In this document: positions 13,814 through 21,160 of the stretch, piece by piece
Layout of the letters: each line of letters starts with the position of its first letter
Numbering within the stretch: the first letter of the stretch is position 1
From: CAYLZO01 sp964387775
GTDB taxonomy: Bacteria; Chloroflexota; Anaerolineae; JAAYZQ01
NCBI GenBank assembly: GCA_964387775.1
Contig: CAYLZO010000069.1
Span: 1-21,186 of the forward strand
Length of the DNA: 21,186 nucleotides
Direction of reading: 5' to 3'
Program-made: the position numbers and the translations under genes
Notes under the pieces: generated by a model
What the model was told of the DNA's origin: nothing
Database searches by the model: none
The model's input: only the letters and a program-made list of their open reading frames with translations

Positions 13814-15379
13814 TCACGTGCTCCCCATGCCGCGTGCTTGTTCGATCCACCTCTCTACCTTGGCCAACCGGCCGGCGACACCGAGCAGATCGCGCAGCTC
13901 ATCAGGTGTGCTGTGGGCTATCTGGGCAAAGGTATTGATGCCAGCCTGGTTCAAACGTTCCTTCATCCCCGGACCGATCCCCCGGATAGCGGTCAGGTCG
14001 TCGGGAGCAGCCTCGGCCACTGGAGCTGGAGGCGCCGCAGGCTCTTCGACCGGCGGTGACGGTGGAGGAGCAGCCTCGGCCACTGGAATTGGAGGCGCCG
14101 CAGGCTCTTCGACCGGCGGTGACGGTGGAGGAGGTGCTGGGGGAGCGGCTGATGGCGGCTGGGTAGATAGACGTTTGCCCTGGCGCTGCTGGAGGAGCAG
14201 GGCGAGGTTTCTCCACACCCGCCGGGCGTCACTCTGATCGGTGCGCACCGCCCTCAGCTCTGCCTGGAACCCGGCGCGCAGGCCGCCTACGTCGAGAGCC
14301 AGTTGCGCACGCTCGGCAGCCAGCCACTGTTGTTGCTCGGCGGCCATGGCCTGGTGGGCGGCGTCCAGATCCTCCATAAAGGTCGCGGCATCCTGGCGCA
14401 GATCGTCCACTTTGCGACGCAGCCCGGCCATGTACTCGTCCAGTTGCTGGCGCTGTGCAGCAGTCATGGCCTGGTGCGCGGCGCCTGCATCCCCCAGGAA
14501 GGCCGCTGTGTCAGAGGCCAGGCGGGTGCGCTCCTCAGCCAGATGTTTGCCTTGCTCGACAGCCATGGCCTGGTGCGCGGCGTCCAGTTCTTGCACAAAG
14601 GTCGCGGCATCCTGACGCAGATCGCCCACTCTGCGACTCAGTCGGGCCATATACGCGTCCAGTCGCCGCCATTGTCCGGCGGTCATGGCCTGGTGTGTGG
14701 CATTTGCACCTCCCAGGAAAGCCGCCGTGTCAGAGACCAGGCGGGTGCGATCCCAGGCCAGGTGTTCGTTTTGCGCGGCGGCCATGGCCTGCTGCGCGGC
14801 GGCCAGTTCTAACACAAAGGTCGCGGCGTCCTGGCGCAGAGCATCTACGTTGTGGCGTAACCCGTCCGTGTAGTTGGCAAGTTCCTGGTGTTGCCCGGTG
14901 GACATGGCCTGATGGGCAGCATCCATGTCGCTGAGAAAGGTCGCCACACCATGGCGCAACCCGGCTACCTGGTCGTCCAGTTGTTGGCGCTGCGCGGCGG
15001 CCATGGCCTGCTGCGTGGCGTCCAGTTGCTGGACAAAGACTGTGGCATCCCGGCGTATCTCGCCCACGTTCGTGCGCAATCCAGCCATGTGTTCGTTCAA
15101 TCGCTGGCGCTGCGCGGCAGCCACGGCCTGGTGCTCGGCGTCCATCTCTTGCAGGAAGGTCACTGCATCCCGGCGCATCTCACCCACTTCGCTGCGCAGG
15201 TCGGCCATGTGCTCATCCAGCCACTGCTGCTGCTCAACGGCCATGTCTCGACGGATGGTGTGGAATTCAGCCAGTTCCGCTGCGGTCTTGACGCGAACAT
15301 CCAAGACCGCAGCGCGCCGGTCGCCGTGCGCCGCCAACAGGTTCTGGGCTAATTGGCGCATATCATCGTATAGTGCCAT
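13814..15379 (-). CDS. GvpC-like repeat protein with C-terminal helix-hairpin-helix domain
   Basis: A 521-aa protein. Residues 1-72 form a helical head (MALYDDMRQLAQNLL). Residues 73-364 hold eight repeats of alternating length 40, 33, 40, 33, and so on. Each has F at unit position 3, an HQAM/QQAM core at 11-14, Q at 18 and L at 22. Cyanobacterial GvpC is built of 33-residue repeats with similar F, QA, Q and L positions and coats the vesicle to stiffen it, and it too follows gvpA. Residues 405-459 are Pro-rich and include a 21-residue repeat twice. Residues 460-518 match a helix-hairpin-helix domain (IRGIGPGMKERLNQAGI). ATG at 15379 follows AAGGAGGGG. The GvpC relation is inferred from repeat form and position. 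Confidence 0.85.
   Translation of the reverse strand: MALYDDMRQLAQNLLAAHGDRRAAVLDVRVKTAAELAEFHTIRRDMAVEQQQWLDEHMADLRSEVGEMRRDAVTFLQEMDAEHQAVAAAQRQRLNEHMAGLRTNVGEIRRDATVFVQQLDATQQAMAAAQRQQLDDQVAGLRHGVATFLSDMDAAHQAMSTGQHQELANYTDGLRHNVDALRQDAATFVLELAAAQQAMAAAQNEHLAWDRTRLVSDTAAFLGGANATHQAMTAGQWRRLDAYMARLSRRVGDLRQDAATFVQELDAAHQAMAVEQGKHLAEERTRLASDTAAFLGDAGAAHQAMTAAQRQQLDEYMAGLRRKVDDLRQDAATFMEDLDAAHQAMAAEQQQWLAAERAQLALDVGGLRAGFQAELRAVRTDQSDARRVWRNLALLLQQRQGKRLSTQPPSAAPPAPPPPSPPVEEPAAPPIPVAEAAPPPSPPVEEPAAPPAPVAEAAPDDLTAIRGIGPGMKERLNQAGINTFAQIAHSTPDELRDLLGVAGRLAKVERWIEQARGMGST
13988..14136. repeat. 63-bp direct repeat in the Pro-rich linker
   Basis: Two near-identical 63-bp units encode the Pro/Glu/Ala linker (PPPSPPVEEP, then AAPP, then PVAEAA) just before the helix-hairpin-helix domain. 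They differ mainly at one Ala/Ile codon. Boundaries are approximate. Confidence 0.75.
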
Positions 15380-15427
15380 AGACCCCTCCTTCACTCAGGC
15401 CGATGATCTACCGACTATCGTTTCCTA

Positions 15428-15498
15428 CACCGCCAGGCTGAGGTGCAGGGGAGCTTCCAAGGCTTATGGTCTCCCCTGCTCCCCGGCGGTAGGCGGTG
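15428..15498 (-). terminator. Stem-loop between gvpA2 and the GvpC-like gene (attenuator-like)
   Basis: GCAGGGGAG (15445-15453) pairs perfectly with CTCCCCTGC (15471-15479), and outer arms CACCGCC (15428-15434) and GGCGGTG (15492-15498) can extend the structure. It starts right after the gvpA2 stop. There is no T-run. Such a structure could stabilise gvpA mRNA and reduce read-through, giving more shell protein than coat protein. Confidence 0.55.
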
Positions 15499-15500
15499 GT

Positions 15501-15710
15501 CTAGGCAGCCGCGGCAGCCGTCAGGCCCACGGCCTCGGCGTACTTGAGGTAGGTGTCCACACCAGCGACGACCACGCGGGCCTCAATAGCCAGCAGCTCG
15601 ATGCCGACCAGGGAGACGCGCACCCAGGCGTCGATGACGATGCCCTTGTCCAGGATGCGGTCCACTACCTCTGCCAAACTCGTTGACGCAATCGTTTTCT
15701 CAACTGCCAT
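15501..15710 (-). CDS. gvpA: Major gas vesicle shell protein GvpA (copy 2)
   Basis: A 69-aa canonical GvpA: SLAEVVDRILDKGIVIDAWV, then VSLVGIELLAIEARVVVAGV, then DTYLKYAEAVGL. GvpA assembles into the ribbed, gas-permeable wall. It is identical to the upstream copy over residues 1-66 and ends in AAA rather than GTVPA. ATG at 15710 follows GAGGAGG at about 8 nt. It lies 50 nt after the first gvpA stop and before the GvpC-like gene, the usual A-A-C order. Length is typical for the family. Confidence 0.97.
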   Translation of the reverse strand: MAVEKTIASTSLAEVVDRILDKGIVIDAWVRVSLVGIELLAIEARVVVAGVDTYLKYAEAVGLTAAAAA

Positions 15711-15737
15711 GTTTCATTTCCTCCTCTGCTTTGGATC

Positions 15738-15754
15738 GGCAAGTGGTTCTTGCC
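15738..15754 (-). other. Short hairpin between the two gvpA genes
   Basis: GGCAAG (15738-15743) and CTTGCC (15749-15754) form a 6-bp stem with a 5-base loop, starting about 7 nt after the gvpA1 stop. It may protect the gvpA1 message 3' end. Confidence 0.4.
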
Positions 15755-15760
15755 AGTTGT

Positions 15761-15976
15761 CTAGGCCGGCACTGTGCCGGCAGCCGTCAGGCCCACGGCC
15801 TCGGCATACTTGAGGTAGGTGTCCACACCGGCCACGACCACGCGGGCCTCAATAGCCAGCAGCTCGATGCCGACCAGGGAGACGCGCACCCAGGCGTCGA
15901 TGACGATGCCCTTGTCCAGGATGCGGTCCACTACCTCTGCCAAACTCGTTGACGCAATGGTTTTTTCAACTGCCAT
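15761..15976 (-). CDS. gvpA: Major gas vesicle shell protein GvpA (copy 1)
   Basis: A 71-aa canonical GvpA with the same two amphipathic helices and strands as copy 2 and a C-terminus AAGTVPA. It is the first gene after the proposed promoter and has a near-perfect ribosome site (AAAGGAGGTGAT about 5 nt before ATG at 15976), as expected for the most abundant vesicle protein. By my reading the coding sequence differs from copy 2 at about five positions in the shared 198 bases, all synonymous, which points to recent duplication or gene conversion under strong protein constraint. Confidence 0.97.
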   Translation of the reverse strand: MAVEKTIASTSLAEVVDRILDKGIVIDAWVRVSLVGIELLAIEARVVVAGVDTYLKYAEAVGLTAAGTVPA

Positions 15977-16027
15977 CTTGTATCACCTCCTTTCCCGTGG
16001 ATTGATTTAGTCGAGTACGACAGTTCT

Positions 16028-16033
16028 ACTATA
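16028..16033 (-). promoter_or_regulatory. Candidate extended -10 of the gvpA promoter
   Basis: The minus strand reads TGGTATAGT, a TGn extended -10 with hexamer TATAGT at 16033-16028. It lies about 52 nt before the gvpA1 start. The expected -35 position (around 16056-16051) reads CCTCCG, far from consensus, so the promoter probably needs an activator. Confidence 0.55.
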
Positions 16034-16062
16034 CCACAAAACCGCCGTTGCGGAGGTGAGAC

Positions 16063-16093
16063 TGGCGTGGGGCTTGCGTTAGAGTTGCGTTAG
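16063..16093. promoter_or_regulatory. 11-bp-spaced direct repeats, candidate response-regulator operator
   Basis: TTGCGTTAG occurs exactly at 16074-16082 and 16085-16093, and a weaker copy TGGCGTGGG (6 of 9) at 16063-16071, all in 11-bp register. OmpR/PhoB-type regulators bind tandem half-sites with this spacing. The block ends about 30 bp upstream of the -10, the position from which such activators contact RNA polymerase. A gene for this regulator type starts the neighbouring cassette. Confidence 0.55.
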
Positions 16094-16141
16094 TGTGGGG
16101 AGTTGGCCGGGTATGCACGGATGGGCAACATCTGGCATGGG

Positions 16142-16900
16142 TCACCTGGGGGGTACCGCTTCCGAAGCAGTGTTGTTCTCGGGAGATGGGTGTTTCTTCA
16201 GGAGGTAGCCGAGGCGGGGGATAGAGCAGATGTAGACGGGGTGCTCCGGGTCGGGCTCGATCTTGGCCCGCAGGTTCCTGATGTGCCCGCGCACCAGGCT
16301 GGGGTCGGCCGTCTGGGGGGCATAGCCCCAGACCCGCTGCAGGAGCTGTTTGCTGGAAAAGGCCTCGCCGGCGTGGGTCATCAGGTAGTAACAAAGCTCA
16401 AACTCGGTGGGCGTGAGCTGCTCGGTCCGGTCCGCTATCCGGATCTGGCAGGTTTTCAGGTCCAGAGTGAGGCCGCCCACGCTCAGCAGCGAACCTGCTC
16501 TTTCGGTGTCTCTTTCTTGTGTAGCGGCCGAGTGGTCGCGGCGCAGCAAAGCCCGGATGCGGGCCTTGAGCTCTCCCAGATCGAAGGGCTTGAGCAGATA
16601 GTCGTCACCCCCCTCGTCCAGCCCGGTGATCCGGTCCTCGATGCTGCTGCGCACCGTCAGAAAGAGGATGGGGATGGCGCTCAACGTCGGGTCCTGGCGC
16701 AGTTTACGGCAGACCTGCAAACCGTCCAGCCCGGGCATGACGATGTCCAGGACGATCAGGTCCGGACGCTGTCGCCGGGCCAGGGCCAGGGCCTCCGTAC
16801 CGTCGTAGGCGGCGAGCACCTGGTAGCCTTCGTGGCGCAGGCTGTGCTCCACGGCCCAGACCAGGTCTCGTTCGTCATCGGCCAGCAGGATACAGGTCAT
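16142..16900 (-). CDS. OmpR/PhoB-family response regulator
   Basis: A 252-aa protein. Residues 1-120 are a receiver domain: acidic pair DDE at 8-10, phosphoacceptor D52 in VLDIVMPG, T/S position FLTVRSS, and K in LLKPFD. Residues about 150-240 are a winged-helix DNA-binding domain: LTPTEFELCYYLMTHAGEAF, then LLQRVWGY, then VRGHIRNLRAKIE and IPRLGYLL. The tandem-site DNA-binding mode is known for the family. ATG at 16900 follows GGAGGTGAGGCTG; an upstream GTG at 16909 lies within that site. It overlaps the single-domain regulator gene by 26 nt. Being next to gvpA, it is the best candidate regulator of the cluster. Confidence 0.94.
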   Translation of the reverse strand: MTCILLADDERDLVWAVEHSLRHEGYQVLAAYDGTEALALARRQRPDLIVLDIVMPGLDGLQVCRKLRQDPTLSAIPILFLTVRSSIEDRITGLDEGGDDYLLKPFDLGELKARIRALLRRDHSAATQERDTERAGSLLSVGGLTLDLKTCQIRIADRTEQLTPTEFELCYYLMTHAGEAFSSKQLLQRVWGYAPQTADPSLVRGHIRNLRAKIEPDPEHPVYICSIPRLGYLLKKHPSPENNTASEAVPPR

Positions 16901-17303
16901 CAGCCTCACCTCCTTCCGGGCCGTGTTCCACGGCTTGACGGGTCAGCAGCCGGACCTGGTCGATCTGGAAGGGTTTGGACACAAAGCCTACGAGGAGGTG
17001 CTCCTGTAAACCCTTGACGATGGCGCCGTCCTCCTGATAGTAGTAGCCGGAGATCAGGACAATGGCTGTCTGTGGACTCTGCTGGCGGATCTGGGCGGCC
17101 AGCTCCAGGCCATCGGCGTCGGGGAGCTTGGCATCCACAAAGGCGACGGCGTAGGGCGGCTCGCGGCCGGCGACCAGCGTCAGGGCTTCGCTGCCCGTGG
17201 TGGCGGTGACCACCGCATAGCCGGCGGGGCGCAGGATGTTGGCCAGGGCCCAGCCCATGTCCGGCTCGTCGTCCACTACCAGGATCGTGGCAAGATCGTG
17301 CAT
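16875..17303 (-). CDS. Single-domain response regulator
   Basis: A 142-aa protein consisting of one receiver domain and a short tail. It has DDEPD at 11-15, phosphoacceptor D57 in VAFVDAKLPDADG, and the VSKPF lysine near residue 113. There is no output domain, so it would act as a phosphate relay or by protein contact, for example between the neighbouring kinase and the OmpR-type regulator. ATG at 17303 follows AGGAG at an 8-nt spacing. It lies 40 nt after the kinase gene and overlaps the next regulator gene. Confidence 0.92.
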   Translation of the reverse strand: MHDLATILVVDDEPDMGWALANILRPAGYAVVTATTGSEALTLVAGREPPYAVAFVDAKLPDADGLELAAQIRQQSPQTAIVLISGYYYQEDGAIVKGLQEHLLVGFVSKPFQIDQVRLLTRQAVEHGPEGGEADDLYPAGR

Positions 17304-17343
17304 GATTCTTTCTCCTGTAAAACTACGCCGGCCGCCGGGGGCC

Positions 17344-20300
17344 TCAGGTCGTTACCGGCAGCTGGATGGTAAAGGTCGTCCCTCGGCCCGCCTGGCTGTC
17401 TACCGTGATGCTGCCCCGGTGTTGTTGGATGATACTGTAACTGATGGACAGCCCCAGGCCGGTGCCCTTGCCCACGGGCATGGTCGTGAAAAAGGGGTCA
17501 AAGATCTTGGACTGATGCTCCGGCGGGATGCCCTGCCCGGTGTCGCTGAAGCTGATCTCCACGGTCCCTGTCTCGGCCGGCAGGCAGGCGACGGTCAATG
17601 TTCCGCCCGCCGGCATGGCGTTGCAGGCATTGAGGATCAGGTTGCTAAAGACCTGCTGCAACAAGCTGGGGTGGCCGTACACCCTGGGCAAGCTCTCTGG
17701 GATCGCTTTGACCAGGGCTACCTTTTGCACCGTCAGTTGGTTGCTCATCAGTTTCAAGATATCCTCCATCGTGGCGCTCAGGTCAACCTTGGCCATCGGT
17801 TCCTTCTGCGGGCGGGCGAACTTCATCAGGCCCTCGATGATCAACGACGCCCGCTGTGTGGCGGCATAGATCTTTTCGGCGCATTCGTTGCGGAGTGGGG
17901 CATCGTCGGGGCGCTCCAGCAGCAACTGGGCGGCGGTGGAGATGATGCCCAGCGGGTTGCGCACCTCGTGGGCGATGCCCCCGGCCATCACCCCCAGGGA
18001 AGCCATCTTGGCCGAGTGGATCAGTTGCGCCTCCAACTGGCGTCGCTCCGTCAGATCCCGCCCCACGGCCACGATGCCCGTCACCTTGCCCACATCGTCC
18101 TGCATGGAGGAGCAGCTCCAGGCGATGGGCACCTGCTGTCCAGCGGCGGGCAGGAGGTTGACCTCGGTGTTTTGGACCTGCTCCCTCCGCGCCAGCCGCT
18201 GCAGCATGTCGGTCACGATTGGGCCGTGTTCGACGGCGCACAGAGAGAGGAGGGACTGGCCCCTGACCTGTTCGGCGCGCAGGCCGGAGATCCGTTCCGC
18301 CGCCTGGTTCCAGGTCACGATCCGCCCCCTGGGATCCAACGAGACCACCATGTCGTTGGCGCATTCGACCACGCTGGCCAGATGCTGTTCCGCCCGCTGG
18401 ACCTCTTCGCCCAGTTGTTCCCGCTCGGTGATGTCATCCATCAGCAGCATGACGTTTTTCACCGCCTTGCCCGACGCTTTCGCCGCGCCGAGGGGGATGA
18501 AGCGGTGGTAATAGATGCGAGTTGTTATGCCGGGGGCGCGGTAGGCCACCCTACCGCCCTCCAGCGGTTGGCCGTTGCGAAAGACCTCCTGCACCTTTTG
18601 CTCCAGGTGGGTGTGGCCGATCAACACCGGGGGAAAGACCTCGTTGATGTGGCGGCCGACGGTGTCCGGTGCATCACGCCGGGTCTTTTCCACAAAGTTG
18701 CGGTTGACCGACACGATCCGCATGTTGCGGTCGATGACCACCAGGGAGCTGGGGATGCTATCCACGATGCTGGTGATGAACTGTTTTTGGCTCTCCAGTT
18801 GGCCGGCGCTCTCCTGCAACGCCTGTTCCGCGCGGCGGCGGTCGTCCAGCTCACGCCGGACTGCCTGGTACGACCTGGCGTTCTCGATGGCCACGGCGAT
18901 CTGGTCGGCCAGGGTTTCCAGAACCATGACGTCATCCTCGCCAAAGGCGTCGAGATACGGACTCTGGACGTCGAGCACGCCGACGATCTCCTCTGCCGCC
19001 CGGATGGGGATACTCAACTCGGAACGGGTGGGGATCTTGGGGAGAAAACTGGCGTATCGTGGTTCGGCCTGCACGTCGTTGGCCAACAGCGTCTGGCCGT
19101 GGCAGCCCACCCAGCCGACCATGCCCTGCTCCAAGGTGATGCGGTGGTTGGGAGGGAAAAGGGAGACGAAATCGCCGGCCCTGGCCCTCACCACCAGCTC
19201 ACCCCGTTCGCGATCCAGGGCAAAAAGGCCGACGTGATGGTAGCCAAAGCTCTGCTGCACCAGCCGGGCGGCCTTGTCCAGCACGCTGTCCAACTCCAAC
19301 AGGGCGGCGATCTGTTTGCTGACGTCACTGAGGAGGGCCAAGGCAGCGATGCGCTGCCGCAAGGCTTCCTCTACCTGCTTCTGCCGGGTGACGTCGAACA
19401 GCACACCGTGTGAGTAACGAATTTGGCCGGCTTTGTCCTGCGCCAGGGCGTTTCGACTGCGGAACCAAAGCACGCGGCCATCGCGAGTCAACACCCGGTA
19501 TTCCAGCTCCAACGGTTCGCCGCTTGCATCTCTGCGCTTGATCTCGGACAGCACCAAGTCGCGGTCGTCGGGATGGAGCTGCTTGATCCAGAGATCGGGA
19601 TCAGCCAGCCACTCGGTTTGAGAGAAGCCCAACAACGACTCGACCTGGGGGCTGATGTAGGTCGTCTTGTTGACCGCGCCGAACTCGACGATGTAGATAA
19701 TGGCCGGGAGTTGCTCCACCAATGTGCGGTACCTGGCTTCAGCGTCGAGCAGCGCCGCCTCTGCCTGCTTGCGTTCGATGTAGTACCCCAACCGCTCGGC
19801 AAGGGCGTTGAGCAGGCTTCTCTCCTCCCTCAAGAAAGGTCCCTCGTCACGTTCCGGCTTTTCTTCCAGGTAACAAACCTCCACCGTGCCGATTTGCTCA
19901 TCCTGCACACTGATGCCGCTAACCAGCTTCCAGGGAGTCTCTGTGAAGTTTTCGGTGCTGTACTCTTGACCCTCCAGGGTGAGCCGGGCGCAGGCGATTT
20001 CCGGATACCGCCAGGCAGGGGGCATGAGAGCCACCACCCCCTGAAGGACTTTTTGTAGAGCGTCCGCCTGTCCGATGAGGTCGGCAACGCCGTAGAGGCA
20101 CTTCAGCTCCTTGACCCGCTCGCCAAGGTCGCGTGTCCGCTGCCGCAGTATCTCCTCCGTCTGTTTGCGCCCGGTGATCTCGGCTCGTAGTTCGGCGTTC
20201 AGACGGCGCACGGCCATCATGTCGTCGAAACGGGCCAGAGCGATGGTGATGGCCCGCTCCATTTCGCCGACGCTGGCCGGTTTGACCAGGTAGGCGCCGA

Positions 20301-20601
20301 CCCCGGCCTGGCTGGCTTGCGCCACCATCTCGGGAGATTCGTAGGCGGTCAGCATGACCACCGGCGTGGGGCAACGCTCTTGAATCAGTTGTGTGGTCTC
20401 GACGCCATTCAGCCCGGGCATCATCAGGTCCATCAGCACTACGTCGGGTTGTGTGGATTGTGTCATCTCCACACCCTGTGAACCGTTCGTCGCCTTCCCG
20501 ATGACTTGAAATCCTGCGCTTTTCAACAGCTTCTCGATCATGTCGGCAGCGACATCGTTATCCTCGACGATCAATACACGGACAGGTTTCTGATGGCTCA
20601 T
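17344..20601 (-). CDS. Multi-sensor hybrid histidine kinase (REC-GAF-PAS-GAF-PAS-PAS-HisKA-HATPase)
   Basis: A 1085-aa protein without transmembrane segments, so cytoplasmic. The N-terminal receiver has D58 in VVLMDLMMPG. Then follow, in order, a degenerate GAF-like region (about 150-280), a PAS with PAC (about 290-420, IIYIVEFGAVNKTTYISPQV), a GAF (about 430-590, GMVGWVGCHGQTLLANDVQA), two PAS domains (about 620-740 and 755-865), and the kinase core: H878 in GGIAHEVRNPLG, N-box LILNACNAM, G1 DTGQGIP and G2 GTGLGLS. A receiver in front of the sensors is less common than one behind the kinase. The signals sensed are unknown; several cytoplasmic cues such as light, oxygen or redox are possible for PAS/GAF. 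ATG at 20601. Confidence 0.95.
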   Translation of the reverse strand: MSHQKPVRVLIVEDNDVAADMIEKLLKSAGFQVIGKATNGSQGVEMTQSTQPDVVLMDLMMPGLNGVETTQLIQERCPTPVVMLTAYESPEMVAQASQAGVGAYLVKPASVGEMERAITIALARFDDMMAVRRLNAELRAEITGRKQTEEILRQRTRDLGERVKELKCLYGVADLIGQADALQKVLQGVVALMPPAWRYPEIACARLTLEGQEYSTENFTETPWKLVSGISVQDEQIGTVEVCYLEEKPERDEGPFLREERSLLNALAERLGYYIERKQAEAALLDAEARYRTLVEQLPAIIYIVEFGAVNKTTYISPQVESLLGFSQTEWLADPDLWIKQLHPDDRDLVLSEIKRRDASGEPLELEYRVLTRDGRVLWFRSRNALAQDKAGQIRYSHGVLFDVTRQKQVEEALRQRIAALALLSDVSKQIAALLELDSVLDKAARLVQQSFGYHHVGLFALDRERGELVVRARAGDFVSLFPPNHRITLEQGMVGWVGCHGQTLLANDVQAEPRYASFLPKIPTRSELSIPIRAAEEIVGVLDVQSPYLDAFGEDDVMVLETLADQIAVAIENARSYQAVRRELDDRRRAEQALQESAGQLESQKQFITSIVDSIPSSLVVIDRNMRIVSVNRNFVEKTRRDAPDTVGRHINEVFPPVLIGHTHLEQKVQEVFRNGQPLEGGRVAYRAPGITTRIYYHRFIPLGAAKASGKAVKNVMLLMDDITEREQLGEEVQRAEQHLASVVECANDMVVSLDPRGRIVTWNQAAERISGLRAEQVRGQSLLSLCAVEHGPIVTDMLQRLARREQVQNTEVNLLPAAGQQVPIAWSCSSMQDDVGKVTGIVAVGRDLTERRQLEAQLIHSAKMASLGVMAGGIAHEVRNPLGIISTAAQLLLERPDDAPLRNECAEKIYAATQRASLIIEGLMKFARPQKEPMAKVDLSATMEDILKLMSNQLTVQKVALVKAIPESLPRVYGHPSLLQQVFSNLILNACNAMPAGGTLTVACLPAETGTVEISFSDTGQGIPPEHQSKIFDPFFTTMPVGKGTGLGLSISYSIIQQHRGSITVDSQAGRGTTFTIQLPVTT

Positions 20602-20719
20602 CTGTTATTCCCCCTGCAACTAGACGCCTGGCGGCGCTTTTCGGGCACGGAAATCCGCCTTGAGCTGACATGCGTTCGTATTGCCAATCGTATCCCGCGA
20701 CTGGGCGGGCTGGCGCAGA
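20602..20719. other. Intergenic region upstream of the kinase gene
   Basis: 118 bases between the pentapeptide-repeat gene and the kinase. I see no convincing promoter hexamer pair or terminator. A purine-rich AGGGGGAATAACAG just before the kinase ATG is the likely ribosome site. Confidence 0.4.
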
Positions 20720-21160
20720 TCAGTAATGCTTTCCACCATTGGGCATGGTTGCACCTTTCAGTGACTCGGCCCGGGCGAGCTGCACATCGGTCACCCTGGC
20801 ATCTCTCAGGATAGCCCCTTCCAGGTCAGCGCCAGACGGGTCGGCTTTCCAAAGGATGGCGTTGCTCAGGTCGGCGCTGCGCAGAATGGCCCCGCGCAGG
20901 TTCGCCTCGTACAGATCGGCTCCGCTGAGGTCGGCAGCGCTCAGGTTCGCGTGACGCAGATTGGTGCAGCGAAGGTTCGCCCCGTTCAGGTTGATGCCAC
21001 TCAAGTCAGCATGACTCAGATTGACTCCAGCCAGAAAGATTCCGGCAAAGTTGCGCTCGCCTGCTTTGTATTGCTCGATGAGTTCCTTTGCTTTCACCCC
21101 TTTGCTCCTCTCGCCAGGTAACAACAAACGAAATTGGGTGCAGTTGCTCCCATCTACCAT
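20720..21160 (-). CDS. Pentapeptide-repeat protein
   Basis: About 146 aa. From roughly residue 35 the sequence is a run of A(D/N)LxX pentapeptides (LSHAD LSGIN LNGAN, then LSAAD LSGAD LYEAN, and so on), which fold into a right-handed quadrilateral beta helix. Functions in this family vary widely and none can be assigned. ATG at 21160 has GGAG at a 6-nt spacing; an ATG at 21166 is too close to it. A GTG at 21097, preceded by AGAGGAG, would give a protein starting KAKELIEQYKAGERNF, the common start of the family, so the true start is uncertain. The same strand as the signalling cassette suggests possible linkage. Confidence 0.85.
   Translation of the reverse strand: MVDGSNCTQFRLLLPGERSKGVKAKELIEQYKAGERNFAGIFLAGVNLSHADLSGINLNGANLRCTNLRHANLSAADLSGADLYEANLRGAILRSADLSNAILWKADPSGADLEGAILRDARVTDVQLARAESLKGATMPNGGKHY

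Noticed and set aside
16029..16394. Minus-strand frame of about 121 codons covering the gvpA promoter region
   Set aside because: It overlaps the OmpR-type regulator in another frame and ends in the promoter; Pro/Arg-rich with no domain.
17236..19413. Long plus-strand open frame (about 725 codons) opposite the kinase gene
   Set aside because: It lies fully antisense to a kinase with intact motifs, and its product is rich in His, Gln, Gly and Asp with no domain; GC-rich codon bias keeps the antisense frame open.
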